Assembly: GCA_964549915.1 (NCBI GenBank)
Contig: CAZJWX010000012.1
Location: forward strand, 23,898-87,897
DNA length: 64,000 bases
Source of the DNA: JAUZRW01 sp964549915
GTDB taxonomy: Bacteria > Chloroflexota > Anaerolineae > Aggregatilineales > Phototrophicaceae
Direction: 5' to 3'
In this document: positions 1 to 8,810 of the stretch, in pieces
Layout: each line of letters begins with the position of its first letter
Numbering within the stretch: position 1 is the stretch's first letter
The notes under the pieces: generated by a model
What the model saw: only the letters and a program-made list of their open reading frames with translations
What the model was told of the DNA's origin: nothing
The model's database searches: none
Translations under genes and position numbers: made by a program

Positions 1-1259
1 GAATCAGATGGGAGGCCACTGCCCCCCTGTAGCTCCCGGATGTGCTCATTGATCCAGTCGGGTTGGATGGCTGCACGTCCCAGGCGCGCATCGCTCTCCA
101 GATGGCAGCTTGCGCAGGCAATCGTCGGCACCGCGCTGATGCGCTCATCCCGCGCCGTGTAGAACAGCCGCGCCCCTAACTGCGTCTGCCCTGGGATGGG
201 CTGGCTGCTGGTCGGCATGGCGTCTGATAAGCCGAAAAACTGTGTGTCGAATACGCTGAGCGTTCCGTCCACCGCATCATGCGTGTAGACCTGCGTGAAC
301 CCCGCATTGAAGAGGATGCCACGCGGATTCGCGCCGACTTCAAAATGTGCGTCTGCCAGTCCCGTATCGAGATTCAATACGGTGACATTGTTGCTACCCG
401 CATGCGCGATATATAACCGGGAGCGATTCGACGGTTGTGCCAGCGCGAAGGGCATACTGACGTAGCGATCCGCTGTTACCAGATTGATGCGCTCCGTAAC
501 GGCCATCGTTTCCAGATCAATCACAACCAGTAGCGGGACGAAGCGGTTGTCTACTGTCGTGCTCGCCGCATTTCTGATGCTCTGCGGCAGGTAGGCGATG
601 CCTTCAACCGGATTCACCAGGACAGCGTTGGATAGGCTGGCATGGCTCGCTGGCTGTATGGTGCGCACGACTTCCCCGGCAGGCAGGTAAACCATGCTGA
701 ACTGCCCACTATCGTAGTGCGTCACGTACAGAAAATCCGCCCACAGCGATAATCCGGCGGGATGGGGCGGGGTGCTGATGCGCTGCACGATGCGCCCGGT
801 TTCGATTTCCAGCGCGATGACTTCTGCCTGTGCTGGCAGCGAGACATAGGCGAGGTCTTCCGCAGCGACGAGGCTGTGCGGCTCGCCGTCACCATCTGCA
901 AGCGGATGCAGCGCCTCGATTTCGTTAGTCGCCAGATCAATCACCAGCAAACCCGCAGCGCTGATGGCGAGTCCGCGCAAGTTATCCGGGGTGATTGCGG
1001 CGCTGGTCGGCTCGGCATCCATCTCCCATTCCGCTTCGATTTCACCCGTCCAGGGAACGACCAGCGAGGTGGTATTCACGTAGGGATTGGTCACCAGCAC
1101 CCGCCCGCCGCGCGTGATGGCAATCGTGCTGCTGTTCTGCACAGGGTAGGCGAATGGTTCCGGCAAGTCGTAGAGCGGCAAGGGCGTCTCCTGCGCGATC
1201 ACTGCCAGCGGTAGCAACAGAATCCACAGGGCAAAATAGCGAAGTCGGTTCCAGCGCAT
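1..1259 (-). CDS. Secreted beta-propeller protein with a c-type haem motif, C-terminus beyond the window
   Basis: An open frame starts at the ATG at 1259 and runs off the left edge with 419 residues visible. The first ~22 residues form a signal peptide (FALWILLLPLAVIAQ). The middle holds YVTN/YncE-like propeller blades (for example RLYIAHAGSNNVTVLNL). Near the edge lies CASCH (102-116), a CxxCH haem-attachment motif in an ACASCH..DAR context like that of di-haem peroxidase/MauG-type cytochromes. The likely role is an exported redox or surface protein; the substrate is unknown. It starts 3 bp after the stop of the large secreted gene upstream, with a GAGG ribosome site inside that gene's end, so the two are probably translationally coupled. 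The missing C-terminus prevents a firm family call. Confidence 0.8.
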   Translation of the reverse strand, partial: MRWNRLRYFALWILLLPLAVIAQETPLPLYDLPEPFAYPVQNSSTIAITRGGRVLVTNPYVNTTSLVVPWTGEIEAEWEMDAEPTSAAITPDNLRGLAISAAGLLVIDLATNEIEALHPLADGDGEPHSLVAAEDLAYVSLPAQAEVIALEIETGRIVQRISTPPHPAGLSLWADFLYVTHYDSGQFSMVYLPAGEVVRTIQPASHASLSNAVLVNPVEGIAYLPQSIRNAASTTVDNRFVPLLVVIDLETMAVTERINLVTADRYVSMPFALAQPSNRSRLYIAHAGSNNVTVLNLDTGLADAHFEVGANPRGILFNAGFTQVYTHDAVDGTLSVFDTQFFGLSDAMPTSSQPIPGQTQLGARLFYTARDERISAVPTIACASCHLESDARLGRAAIQPDWINEHIRELQGGSGLPSD

Positions 1260-1262
1260 AAC

Positions 1263-4103
1263 TCAGTCCTCGAAGGTGTACAACGTGTTGCCGCGCAGCG
1301 TGAACGTCCGCGCCCGAATGTGTGCCTCGTCCGATTCGTCAATTCCGGTCATGGCGAAAGTGAACGTGATTTCGTCCCGGTCACTGGCAGTGCTGGCTCG
1401 ATTCTCCAGGAAGGGGAAAGTTCGCGCCAGTAATCCCGCATCAAAGAAGTAGCTTGCTTGCGATCCCGTGAGCGGCTCCGTATTGTGGTCCAGCACCCAT
1501 TGCGGCGTTCGCACGACGGTATACCAGGTGACTTCCGTCCAGCCCTCTGGCACGCGCAGCGGGATGCTAAAGGGCTGCTGCACCTGCGTGATGGCCTCCA
1601 GCGATGTTTCCAGCGCGGGCGCATCTTCTGGCACAGCGAAGGCGAAATAGCCGTCATCCACGCCGAGCACACCGCCGCTCACGGCATCTTCGATGATCCC
1701 CGCAGAAGTTTCCCCGCTGAAGCTGGCTGCCGTGCGCAGGAGATACACGCCGGGTTGTTCAAACGAGAGGACCTCGCCCTCGAAGTAACCGTAGTCATTC
1801 GCCAGCAAAGTCTGCTGAAGTATCACGCCGTCAGGTTGCGTGATGTGCGTCTGTATCTCGGTTGGCAGCGTTGGCAGGCTGTATCCGCGTTGACGGACTG
1901 TTTCCCCAACGGGAATTACATCGCCGGGACGAATTCCGGTTGGCTGCACGAAGAGCCAGACATCTTCGCCGCGATCTTGCAAGAGGGGCTGTGTGAAGGG
2001 CGGCGCGACGCGGGCGCTATTGCCACCAGTGATGACGGCACTTGCCGCATAGCCGCGCACCGTTTCGCTATCCAGCGCCCCTCCGAACAAGAGCAACACA
2101 TCATCGGGGCGCAAGCCTTCGCTCCCCGCGCCGATTGGCCCCTCTAACAACTCATCTGCGGTGAACCATGCCGCGAGTTCCGCCTCATCAGCACGAACAA
2201 ATTGCCGCACGCGCAAGCCGGGATGCACGACGCTCAACAGTTGTGTCGCACCGTTGCCCAGAAGCGGGTTGAGCGCTGCCTCCGCACTGTCTGGCAGGGA
2301 GACCACATCACCGGGAAAGAACGGGAAATTCAGAATCGGCAGCGTGGGTCGGGCGTCGGCAGGGAAGACCTCCGTGTCGTACCAGACCTGCGGCGAACGA
2401 GCGTAATTCGCCAATCCGCGCACACCACTGGTCGCCGAATCCGGCGCGGTGACCACTCCGGCGATGCGTTGACTCGCTGCCCAAGCGGTTTCATTCGCTT
2501 CTGCCTGCGCATGAAAATCCACCACATAGATGCCCGGTTCGGTGAAGGTGAAGTCTTCGCTTATTGCTCGTTCGTTGAGCGCTCCGTCCCGCGTCAGAAA
2601 GCGCAAAGTGACGCGTTTTTCGGCATCGGGGATGTGCGGCGAAATTGTGAAATTCGCTGGAAATGATTGCCCGATGACGAAGGGCGTTCCTGCCAGAATT
2701 GGCGAATGAATCGTCAGCGGTTCGGCGAATTGCACGGTGTAGGTTCCGCCGCCTGTATAGCGCTGCCCGAAGGCGTCTTCTACGGTGCCGGATACGTCGA
2801 TTTCCTGAACGTCGCCCGAAGCGAGAAATTCTTGTGCGAAGCCCTCATCGTAGGTCTCAAGGTAGGGCAGGCCATCGCGTAAGGCTGGATAGGCTGACAC
2901 GGATGCGCTGGCGTTTTCACTGCGCAGGCGAATGTTACCCGAAACCAGGGGCGGCAGGGATGAACTGTACAAACGGGGTTCAAGTGAATACGTGCCGGGC
3001 ATGAATACCGGGTTTTCCGGTGTGTGGTGGATCAGATTCGCAGTTCCGCTCTGGTCGCTATCTTCGGTGGCAACGGTATTCAGCACACTCCAGAGCAAGC
3101 GTGGGGCAGCAGCGTCGCCAATTTGCAGGAGCAGCGGCAGCATAGTCGCTGAGTCGCCCTCGGTTTCTGGGGCAGCAGCGCTGAAAACCCGGTTTGCGTA
3201 CCAGTCGAAGGGCTGGCTGTCGCCAATTGCCGCCGTACCGCTGAAGACCAGCCCGTACCACCCCGGCGCTGCTTCAGGCATCGTCCCGCTCAACTCGAGC
3301 GAGACGGTGATTTCGCCAGGGATGATGGTCTCCGAAGTCGGTTCTTCGGTAGCTTCCTCATCTGGCGGGAAAGTGGCCTGCGTGTGCACAGGCTCGGATT
3401 GTGCGAGGGGGGTGTCTGGCTGCGTGTGCCCCAGCACGGGCAAGCCAAGCAGCAATTCGGATGACCAGCCCATGCCCGCTCCGGCATCTGTTGCAAGCGC
3501 TCGCCCTTCCGCATCGAACAGGCGGCGCAGCGCCAATTCGCCGCGCAGCGTGTACATCAGCGACGGGTCGCTATCCGGCGCGAAGAGACGGGCATTGAGC
3601 GCCAACGAGAATTCATCGCCCGGTTCGTAATTCAGCGCGTTCAGTGTACCATCTGCCAGCCAATACGACGCACCGTAAGACAATTCACCGCCGATGCTGA
3701 AATTGTTTTCGGCAATGGTCGGCGGATAGACGATCACACCAGAGCCGGGAATCAGATTGTAGGTGTCGCGCTCTGCCAGGGGATAGGCACGCGCTGTATT
3801 GACCTGGTAGGGCATAGCGTCTGTGCCATTGAGGGTCGCCTGAAAACTGCCGTTTGCCGCTGCGGACGCAAAAACGGTGTCACCGGTATACACGTTGCGC
3901 ACCGCCACCTGTGCCGCCGGGAAGACGGCTCCCGCTTCGCCTCTGATGACGACGGTCTGACCGTCTTGCTGCGTCACCGCGATCAGCGGCGCATAAGGGG
4001 GATCCTCCGCTGTCAGCATTGGCGCATCCTGGGCGCGAAGACTCATCGCACTCAGCGAGAACAGCAGCAGAATGGTTGGAAAGAATTTGCGAATTTGCAA
4101 CAT
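1263..4103 (-). CDS. Large secreted protein of unknown function (946 aa)
   Basis: The start chosen is the ATG at 4103, because it opens a clear signal peptide (MLQIRKFFPTILLLFSLSAM, cleavage near LRAQ); the frame extends upstream but that part has no export signal. The mature chain has no membrane segment, is rich in Pro, Thr and acidic residues, and reads like a chain of beta-sandwich/Ig-like modules (short beta stretches such as QTVVIRGEAGAVFPAAQV). I do not recognise a catalytic motif. It heads a two-gene operon with the haem-motif propeller protein, which suggests a joint extracytoplasmic role. It is divergent from the CheR gene, with 88 bp between starts. Confidence 0.75.
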   Translation of the reverse strand: MLQIRKFFPTILLLFSLSAMSLRAQDAPMLTAEDPPYAPLIAVTQQDGQTVVIRGEAGAVFPAAQVAVRNVYTGDTVFASAAANGSFQATLNGTDAMPYQVNTARAYPLAERDTYNLIPGSGVIVYPPTIAENNFSIGGELSYGASYWLADGTLNALNYEPGDEFSLALNARLFAPDSDPSLMYTLRGELALRRLFDAEGRALATDAGAGMGWSSELLLGLPVLGHTQPDTPLAQSEPVHTQATFPPDEEATEEPTSETIIPGEITVSLELSGTMPEAAPGWYGLVFSGTAAIGDSQPFDWYANRVFSAAAPETEGDSATMLPLLLQIGDAAAPRLLWSVLNTVATEDSDQSGTANLIHHTPENPVFMPGTYSLEPRLYSSSLPPLVSGNIRLRSENASASVSAYPALRDGLPYLETYDEGFAQEFLASGDVQEIDVSGTVEDAFGQRYTGGGTYTVQFAEPLTIHSPILAGTPFVIGQSFPANFTISPHIPDAEKRVTLRFLTRDGALNERAISEDFTFTEPGIYVVDFHAQAEANETAWAASQRIAGVVTAPDSATSGVRGLANYARSPQVWYDTEVFPADARPTLPILNFPFFPGDVVSLPDSAEAALNPLLGNGATQLLSVVHPGLRVRQFVRADEAELAAWFTADELLEGPIGAGSEGLRPDDVLLLFGGALDSETVRGYAASAVITGGNSARVAPPFTQPLLQDRGEDVWLFVQPTGIRPGDVIPVGETVRQRGYSLPTLPTEIQTHITQPDGVILQQTLLANDYGYFEGEVLSFEQPGVYLLRTAASFSGETSAGIIEDAVSGGVLGVDDGYFAFAVPEDAPALETSLEAITQVQQPFSIPLRVPEGWTEVTWYTVVRTPQWVLDHNTEPLTGSQASYFFDAGLLARTFPFLENRASTASDRDEITFTFAMTGIDESDEAHIRARTFTLRGNTLYTFED

Positions 4104-4191
4104 AAACGTAACAGGGTCCCGAATTATAATTGAGCGCACCCAACTATACCGCATGGGCGCGGATTTGTACCCTGTGCCAATTGTACGCTCG

Positions 4192-5598
4192 ATGACTGTT
4201 CCACATTCGGCCTTCCAACAGCTTGCCACCCTCATCCAGGAACGCCTCGGGTTAGGGCCAGATGCGATTCGCCACCTCAGTTCACAGTCCACTCTTGCAG
4301 GCAGCGCCGAAGGGGATTGGACAGCCTTGCTGCGGACGTTGCGTCAGTCGCCGGAAAGCAGCCCCTTCTGGCAGCGGATCATCCGTGAGCTGGCGATTGG
4401 GGAGACGTTCTTCCTGCGCGAACATCGTCATTACAAAGTGCTGCGTGAACATGTCTTGCCGGAACTGATCCGGCGCAAGCAGCAAACGGATGACCGCATG
4501 CTGCGCATCTGGTGTGCCGGATGTTCTACCGGCGAAGAGGCCTATTCCGTCGCCATCACCCTGCTGCAAACGATCCCCGCTGCGCACGAATGGCAGCTTC
4601 GTATTCTGGCGACAGACATCAATGCGGAGGCGATTCAGCGGGCACAGCAAGGCATCTACCGGGAATGGTCGTTCCGTCAGGTGCCGCCTGGTTTCCGCGA
4701 GCGTTACTTCCGCATGGAAGACGATGGTGCCCGCATAAACTCAGAAATTCGCGAGATGGTGACCTTCCAACGGCACAATTTGCTGAGCGGGGCGGCACAG
4801 ATGCTCAGCGATCTGATCATTTGCCGCAATGTGCTGATGTACTTCGGCAAGGAGCAGAAAACGCAGGCTGAGGACTTGCTCTACGCGGGCTTGCTGCCCG
4901 GAGGCTGGCTCTTCCTGGGTCAGGCGGAGGCGATCCTGGGTCAGCGCGAGCGCTGGATCACGCACATTTTTCCGGGTGCGCCCATCTACCAGAAGCCCGA
5001 AACCCCGAAGCGGACGCCGGAGACCATCCGGCATCGGGCGCTCAGCCCTACCCAGCCGCTGACTCCCGCTGTTCAGGAGCAAGTCAATGCCTATCACAGC
5101 GCTGTGGATGCTGCCCGTCAGGAGCGCTTTGCCGAGGCAGAACTGACTCTCTCGCAGCTTCTCGCCGAGCATCCCCAGCACGCGAAGGGGCACACGCTGC
5201 TGGCGTCACTCTTCGCCAACCAGCAAGCTTACCCGGAAGCCCAGGCACATCTCGACACTGCGCTGTACTATGATCCGCTGCTGGCGGATGCGCACTATCT
5301 ACGCGCTCTGATTGCGCTGGAGCAGCAGCAGCCCCAGGACGCCGCCGAAGCGCTGCGCCGCGCCCGTTTTTGCCAGCCGGATCATCTGCTGGCGGGGTTC
5401 ACGCTGGGCATGGTTTACGCACAGATGGGCGAACCAGCGAAAGCCACCGCAACCTGGGAGAGCGTGCTGGCGCAGGCACAGGCAGCACCGAGCGATAACC
5501 TGATCTGTGATGTGAGCAGTATCACGGTGCGCAAAGTGCGAACGCTGCTGGAAATCCGCGTCGGAGATGACAACGGCCTGACGGATCAGGCGGAGTGA
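4192..5598 (+). CDS. CheR-type protein-glutamate methyltransferase with C-terminal TPRs
   Basis: The protein (468 aa) has an N-terminal CheR all-alpha domain (~1-70), then the SAM-dependent methyltransferase domain with GETFFLRE (~70), the SAM loop CAGCSTGEEAYS (~108-119), ATDIN (~140) and DLIICRNVLMYF. From ~300 onward there are tetratricopeptide repeats (HPQAKGHTLLASLFA-type helices). The family methylates glutamates of chemoreceptors using S-adenosylmethionine; TPR-fused forms often serve alternative signalling paths. No other chemotaxis gene is nearby. The start at 4192 was preferred because it opens the CheR domain; an ATG at 4153 is possible and neither has a strong ribosome site. Its 3' end overlaps the convergent kinase-like gene by 13 bp. 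Confidence 0.85.
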   Translation: MTVPHSAFQQLATLIQERLGLGPDAIRHLSSQSTLAGSAEGDWTALLRTLRQSPESSPFWQRIIRELAIGETFFLREHRHYKVLREHVLPELIRRKQQTDDRMLRIWCAGCSTGEEAYSVAITLLQTIPAAHEWQLRILATDINAEAIQRAQQGIYREWSFRQVPPGFRERYFRMEDDGARINSEIREMVTFQRHNLLSGAAQMLSDLIICRNVLMYFGKEQKTQAEDLLYAGLLPGGWLFLGQAEAILGQRERWITHIFPGAPIYQKPETPKRTPETIRHRALSPTQPLTPAVQEQVNAYHSAVDAARQERFAEAELTLSQLLAEHPQHAKGHTLLASLFANQQAYPEAQAHLDTALYYDPLLADAHYLRALIALEQQQPQDAAEALRRARFCQPDHLLAGFTLGMVYAQMGEPAKATATWESVLAQAQAAPSDNLICDVSSITVRKVRTLLEIRVGDDNGLTDQAE

Positions 5599-6164
5599 AT
5601 GCCCATCGAAGCCAGCAGGGCATCCAGGCGGCGCAGCAAGTCTTCCGGCGAACCTTCATTGACCAGCGTATAGTCCGCAATCGCGATGGGGCCGCCCTTT
5701 TCGATGTGCTCGATCTCCTGGTAATCGCGCTCTTCGGCCTCGGATGCCGTCAGCGGGCGGATGTCCCGGGTGGAGAGCCGTTCGTAGCGTAGGTGACGCG
5801 GCGCGACGATGGCAATGACGACCATCTCGTCCCCAAATTCTTCGCGCAGGGTCTTGTATTCGCTGAAGCTGTAGAGGCCGTCGATGATGATGGAGTCGCG
5901 CTGCTGCAATGCCTGTTGCAGCTGGGGCAGCGCCCGTCGCGCAATCGAATCCATGCCTTCGTTGCGCCGAAATTCCTCGCGGACGATGCGCTCATTATCC
6001 GGGTTGACCTCCCATCCGCGCCGCTGTACTTCATCGACGATGATGCTGCCGAAGCGGAACTGGTAGAAGCCCCGTTCTTCCAGGTGTTTGGCACACAGAG
6101 TCTTCCCAGCACCCGGCATTCCCACCAGAGCCAGGGTGCGTGGAGGTTGCGTTCGAGTTGTCAT
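5586..6164 (-). CDS. Adenylate-kinase-like P-loop protein (AAA family)
   Basis: A 192-residue protein with a Walker A motif GMPGAGKT near residue 20 and a central helical lid region, followed by DSIIIDGLYSFSEYKTL and RHLRYERLSTRD. The pattern fits small nucleoside/adenylate kinase or dephospho-CoA-kinase-like NTPases annotated as AAA family or FlaR-like. The substrate cannot be told from sequence. The ATG at 6164 has an AGAGGA ribosome site 4-5 nt upstream and was preferred to the longer frame start at 6194. It is convergent with, and overlaps, the CheR gene end. Confidence 0.7.
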   Translation of the reverse strand: MTTRTQPPRTLALVGMPGAGKTLCAKHLEERGFYQFRFGSIIVDEVQRRGWEVNPDNERIVREEFRRNEGMDSIARRALPQLQQALQQRDSIIIDGLYSFSEYKTLREEFGDEMVVIAIVAPRHLRYERLSTRDIRPLTASEAEERDYQEIEHIEKGGPIAIADYTLVNEGSPEDLLRRLDALLASMGIHSA

Positions 6165-6448
6165 GATTCCTCTTGGAATGTGTTTCGCCAGCACCAGCCC
6201 ATTATTATACAGCGCTATCAGGTGATGAAAACAGCCAATTATGCCAGGGGCGAAGCCGCATTACAGCCAATCGAGGGTTTCGCCAAAGCGTGTTCGGAAC
6301 CTACGCTGCACTCAACCAGGACTGAAGTTTGCTTAGAATTTGCCGAAACCCCTTGCAACTTAAGATTTAAACCTTGCGAAAACTTGCGCATCTGGCTACC
6401 CTTTTAGTAGATTATTGTCGTTTTAATTGCGCAAACAGAGGGATGATG

Positions 6449-7135
6449 ATGGCTGCTGCCAGCGCTGCCATGCAGGAATACTTGGCGGAAACTTACCGCA
6501 TCGCCTACTACCAACCGAATAATCCCTATGTCGCCACCTCTGCCCTCGCGAATGTCCTGGGCGTCTCGGCTCCGGCGGTGACGCGCATGGTGCAGCGGCT
6601 GAAAGAGGCGGGCTACCTGGAACATGAACCCTATCGCGGCATCTCGCTGACGGAGGCTGGCGAACGCGAAGCACTCGCCAATATCCGCAGCCATCGCCTT
6701 GTGGAACGTTTTCTGGTGGATGTGATGGGCTTTGGCTGGCATGAGGTACATGATGCCGCCGATGAACTCGGCCCGGTCGTCAGCGAACGGATGGTGCAGC
6801 GCATCGCGGAGATGACGGGCTTCCCGCACCGCTGCCCGCATGGCGAACCAATCCCGACCGAAGCTGGATTCATGCCGCGCATCATCGATTATCCGCTGCA
6901 TGAGGTGGAGACTGAGCAGGATTACATCATCAGTCGTGTGAACACCCATGATGCTGAAAAGCTCCAGTACTTCGAGAAGCTGGGGTTACGCCCCGGTACA
7001 CGCATCCATTTGTCGCACCGAGCGCCCTTCAACGGCCCGCTGCACGTCAAGCTTGGCGACGAAATGCTGCACCTGGGGCATGAACTCGCCGGAGTCCTGC
7101 GCGTGTGCTCCGAAGAAGAATTTGACGCGGTGTAG
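6449..7135 (+). CDS. DtxR/MntR-family metal-dependent transcriptional regulator
   Basis: A 228-residue regulator. Residues ~5-65 form a winged helix (VATSALANVLGVSAPAVTRM with recognition helix), ~70-140 the metal-binding dimerisation domain (HRLVERFLVDVMGFGWHEVH, RCPHGEPIP), and ~150-228 a FeoA/SH3-like C-terminal domain. The family represses metal uptake or efflux genes when Mn(II) or Fe(II) is bound. Three ATGs lie in a row at 6443, 6446 and 6449; AGAGGG directly abuts the first, so the third, with normal 6-nt spacing, is the best start. No transport gene follows directly, so its targets are elsewhere. Confidence 0.88.
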   Translation: MAAASAAMQEYLAETYRIAYYQPNNPYVATSALANVLGVSAPAVTRMVQRLKEAGYLEHEPYRGISLTEAGEREALANIRSHRLVERFLVDVMGFGWHEVHDAADELGPVVSERMVQRIAEMTGFPHRCPHGEPIPTEAGFMPRIIDYPLHEVETEQDYIISRVNTHDAEKLQYFEKLGLRPGTRIHLSHRAPFNGPLHVKLGDEMLHLGHELAGVLRVCSEEEFDAV

Positions 7136-7183
7136 GTGTGGCGCGATTTTCTCGCGCCCGCTATCTCGATTTCACACCCGGTT

Positions 7184-7654
7184 TCACAACTGGCTCACGC
7201 TCATCACACCAGCGAGGATCGCCAACGTGATGAGGGCCGCCCAGAGCGCCGCTCCCAGCGTCAGCGCGATCACCAGTCGCAGCGGTCGTGCCCCGAAGCC
7301 GAGGCCAATCACCGCTGCCATCTGCGAGCCGACCGTCATCGGTGCCAGCAGCGCCAATCCCAGCAAGCCGAAGCGATCCCATGCCCGCTGCACCAGAACG
7401 ACCATACGGCTCGGCTGCGCATCATCCGGATTCTCGGAGCGAGTTTCGATGCGGCGGCGGATGCGTCTTCGTATAGGTGCCCCCACCAGGATGACCAGGG
7501 CTGCACCGCTGCCGTAGCTGAGCGTCACCAGGGAAGCAACCAGAAGGGGCGCGACCCCCAGGGCGAGTCCAGCGGGAATCGCCGACCAGAAATGAAAGAA
7601 GGCCAACCCGAAAACCGTGCTGGCTGTGGCAAATGATGTCAGGAGTGCAGTCAC
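7184..7654 (-). CDS. Small integral membrane protein, possible small multidrug export family
   Basis: 156 residues with about four hydrophobic helices. A short basic, charged loop (RRRIRRRIETRSENPDDAQ, ~62-80) splits the pairs. The pattern AIPAGLALGV ... LLAPMTVGSQMAAVIGLGFG resembles the Sm_multidrug_ex/YqaA-like membrane group, but that call is tentative. It is convergent with the DtxR-type regulator, 48 bp from its end, and shares its strand with the DUF423 gene upstream. Confidence 0.6.
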   Translation of the reverse strand: MTALLTSFATASTVFGLAFFHFWSAIPAGLALGVAPLLVASLVTLSYGSGAALVILVGAPIRRRIRRRIETRSENPDDAQPSRMVVLVQRAWDRFGLLGLALLAPMTVGSQMAAVIGLGFGARPLRLVIALTLGAALWAALITLAILAGVMSVSQL

Positions 7655-7706
7655 GTGAGTTCCTCGTCGTCGGGTTGCCGCGATGCGGTCATGGATAAGA
7701 ACAGTC

Positions 7707-8105
7707 TCAAGCTCCGGAGTTCATCTGGAAGACGGCTACACCCAGCAGCACCCAGCCGATGATGAAGGCGGTTCCACCCAGCGGAGCGACGGCGCCCATG
7801 ATACCAATGTCGAAGATCGACAGGATGTACAGGCTGCCGCTGAAGAGCAGGATCCCCGCGACGAAGGCGTAGCCCGCCCACAGAGTCAGGTTGCTATCGA
7901 CCTGCGTGCTGAACAAACCCGCCCCCAGCAATACGACTGCGTGAACCAGATGATAGAGCGTCCCGGTGCGGAAGGTTTCCGTGCGTCCGTTGGCTTCCAG
8001 CACGGCGGACAGCCCATGTGCGCCGAAGGCTCCCAGCGCCACACCCAACGCGCCGAAGATCGCCGCCAGGATGATGAGTTGTTGCATCGTCGTTCTCTTT
8101 CCCAT
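7707..8105 (-). CDS. DUF423 (YgdD-like) membrane protein
   Basis: A 132-residue protein with four membrane helices. The N-terminal pattern FGALGVALGAFGAHGLSAVL is diagnostic of the DUF423 family, as is the following YHLVHAVVLLGAG. The family's function is not established. The ATG at 8105 has TGAGGTCATC before it (GAGG, 5-nt gap) and is better supported than the ATG at 8087 or the longer frame start. It may be cotranscribed with the membrane gene at 7184-7654. Confidence 0.85.
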   Translation of the reverse strand: MGKRTTMQQLIILAAIFGALGVALGAFGAHGLSAVLEANGRTETFRTGTLYHLVHAVVLLGAGLFSTQVDSNLTLWAGYAFVAGILLFSGSLYILSIFDIGIMGAVAPLGGTAFIIGWVLLGVAVFQMNSGA

Positions 8106-8234
8106 GATGACCTCAGTGTTGTCTCTCGTATGATCCGAATTTCGTCGCGATAGTATAGGACTGCGCCACCTGGATGTCATCCCCGGCACGGAAATCCTGC
8201 GCACCTGTTAACGCTTTGCAGCGCACTTTCCCCG

Positions 8235-8240
8235 TATAAT
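8235..8240 (+). promoter_or_regulatory. Candidate -10 element (TATAAT)
   Basis: A perfect TATAAT sits about 85 bp before the STAS-like gene start at 8324. The -35 region is weak (CGCTTT at 17 bp). Only the -10 match is convincing. Confidence 0.35.
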
Positions 8241-8323
8241 ACGGAATAGGAATGGGTGCATTGGGGGGATGCGAACATGCTTGTTCACACATCAAAACCA
8301 GGCACGCCGGGAAGAGGCAATCT

Positions 8324-8740
8324 ATGACGCGAGAAGAAACGCAGCCGCTGTGCGAACATCAACAGGTGACGGCACTGGAGCACGAGTTCGTTTTCCAGGC
8401 CAGCAACCGCGCAGCCGTGCAGGAATGGGCATACTTGATCGAACAGTTGCAGTTGCAGCGGCTCTGGTACAACCAGAAGCACCTGCGCTTGCTGCTGGAT
8501 GCGCGCAAAGCCAAGGAGCTGCCGCTGCGCTACCTGTTCGAGTTGCTCAGTGATTACAATCGCAGCTATCCCGATCTGGAAGCGCCCAGTCTCACCATCG
8601 CTTACCTGCATGATCCGCAGACTGTAATTCTCTCCATCTATGAGATGATTCCCGAACTGCTGTCTCCGCCTGTGACGGTCAAGTATTTCACCGACGAAGC
8701 TACCGCCAGAGCCTGGCTGCACGACGAAACGGATACATAG
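8324..8740 (+). CDS. SpoIIAA/STAS-like small protein
   Basis: 138 residues, soluble. The pattern LRLLLDARKAKELPLRYLFE, then TIAYLHDPQTVILSIYEMI, ending DEATARAWLHDE, matches the fold order of SpoIIAA-like/STAS proteins, where a strand ending in LLLDxR is followed by helices and the chain ends in an A-WL helix. No phosphorylatable serine can be assigned safely. The ATG at 8324 has GAAGAGG upstream. It lies just before the hydantoinase A gene (70 bp gap), with no clear functional link. Confidence 0.6.
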   Translation: MTREETQPLCEHQQVTALEHEFVFQASNRAAVQEWAYLIEQLQLQRLWYNQKHLRLLLDARKAKELPLRYLFELLSDYNRSYPDLEAPSLTIAYLHDPQTVILSIYEMIPELLSPPVTVKYFTDEATARAWLHDETDT

Positions 8741-8810
8741 GCGACGCGCTTGCGCTGCTGCGTTATAATCCCTGCCAGATTGCGAACGACCAACTGCGGA
8801 AAGGGTCATC

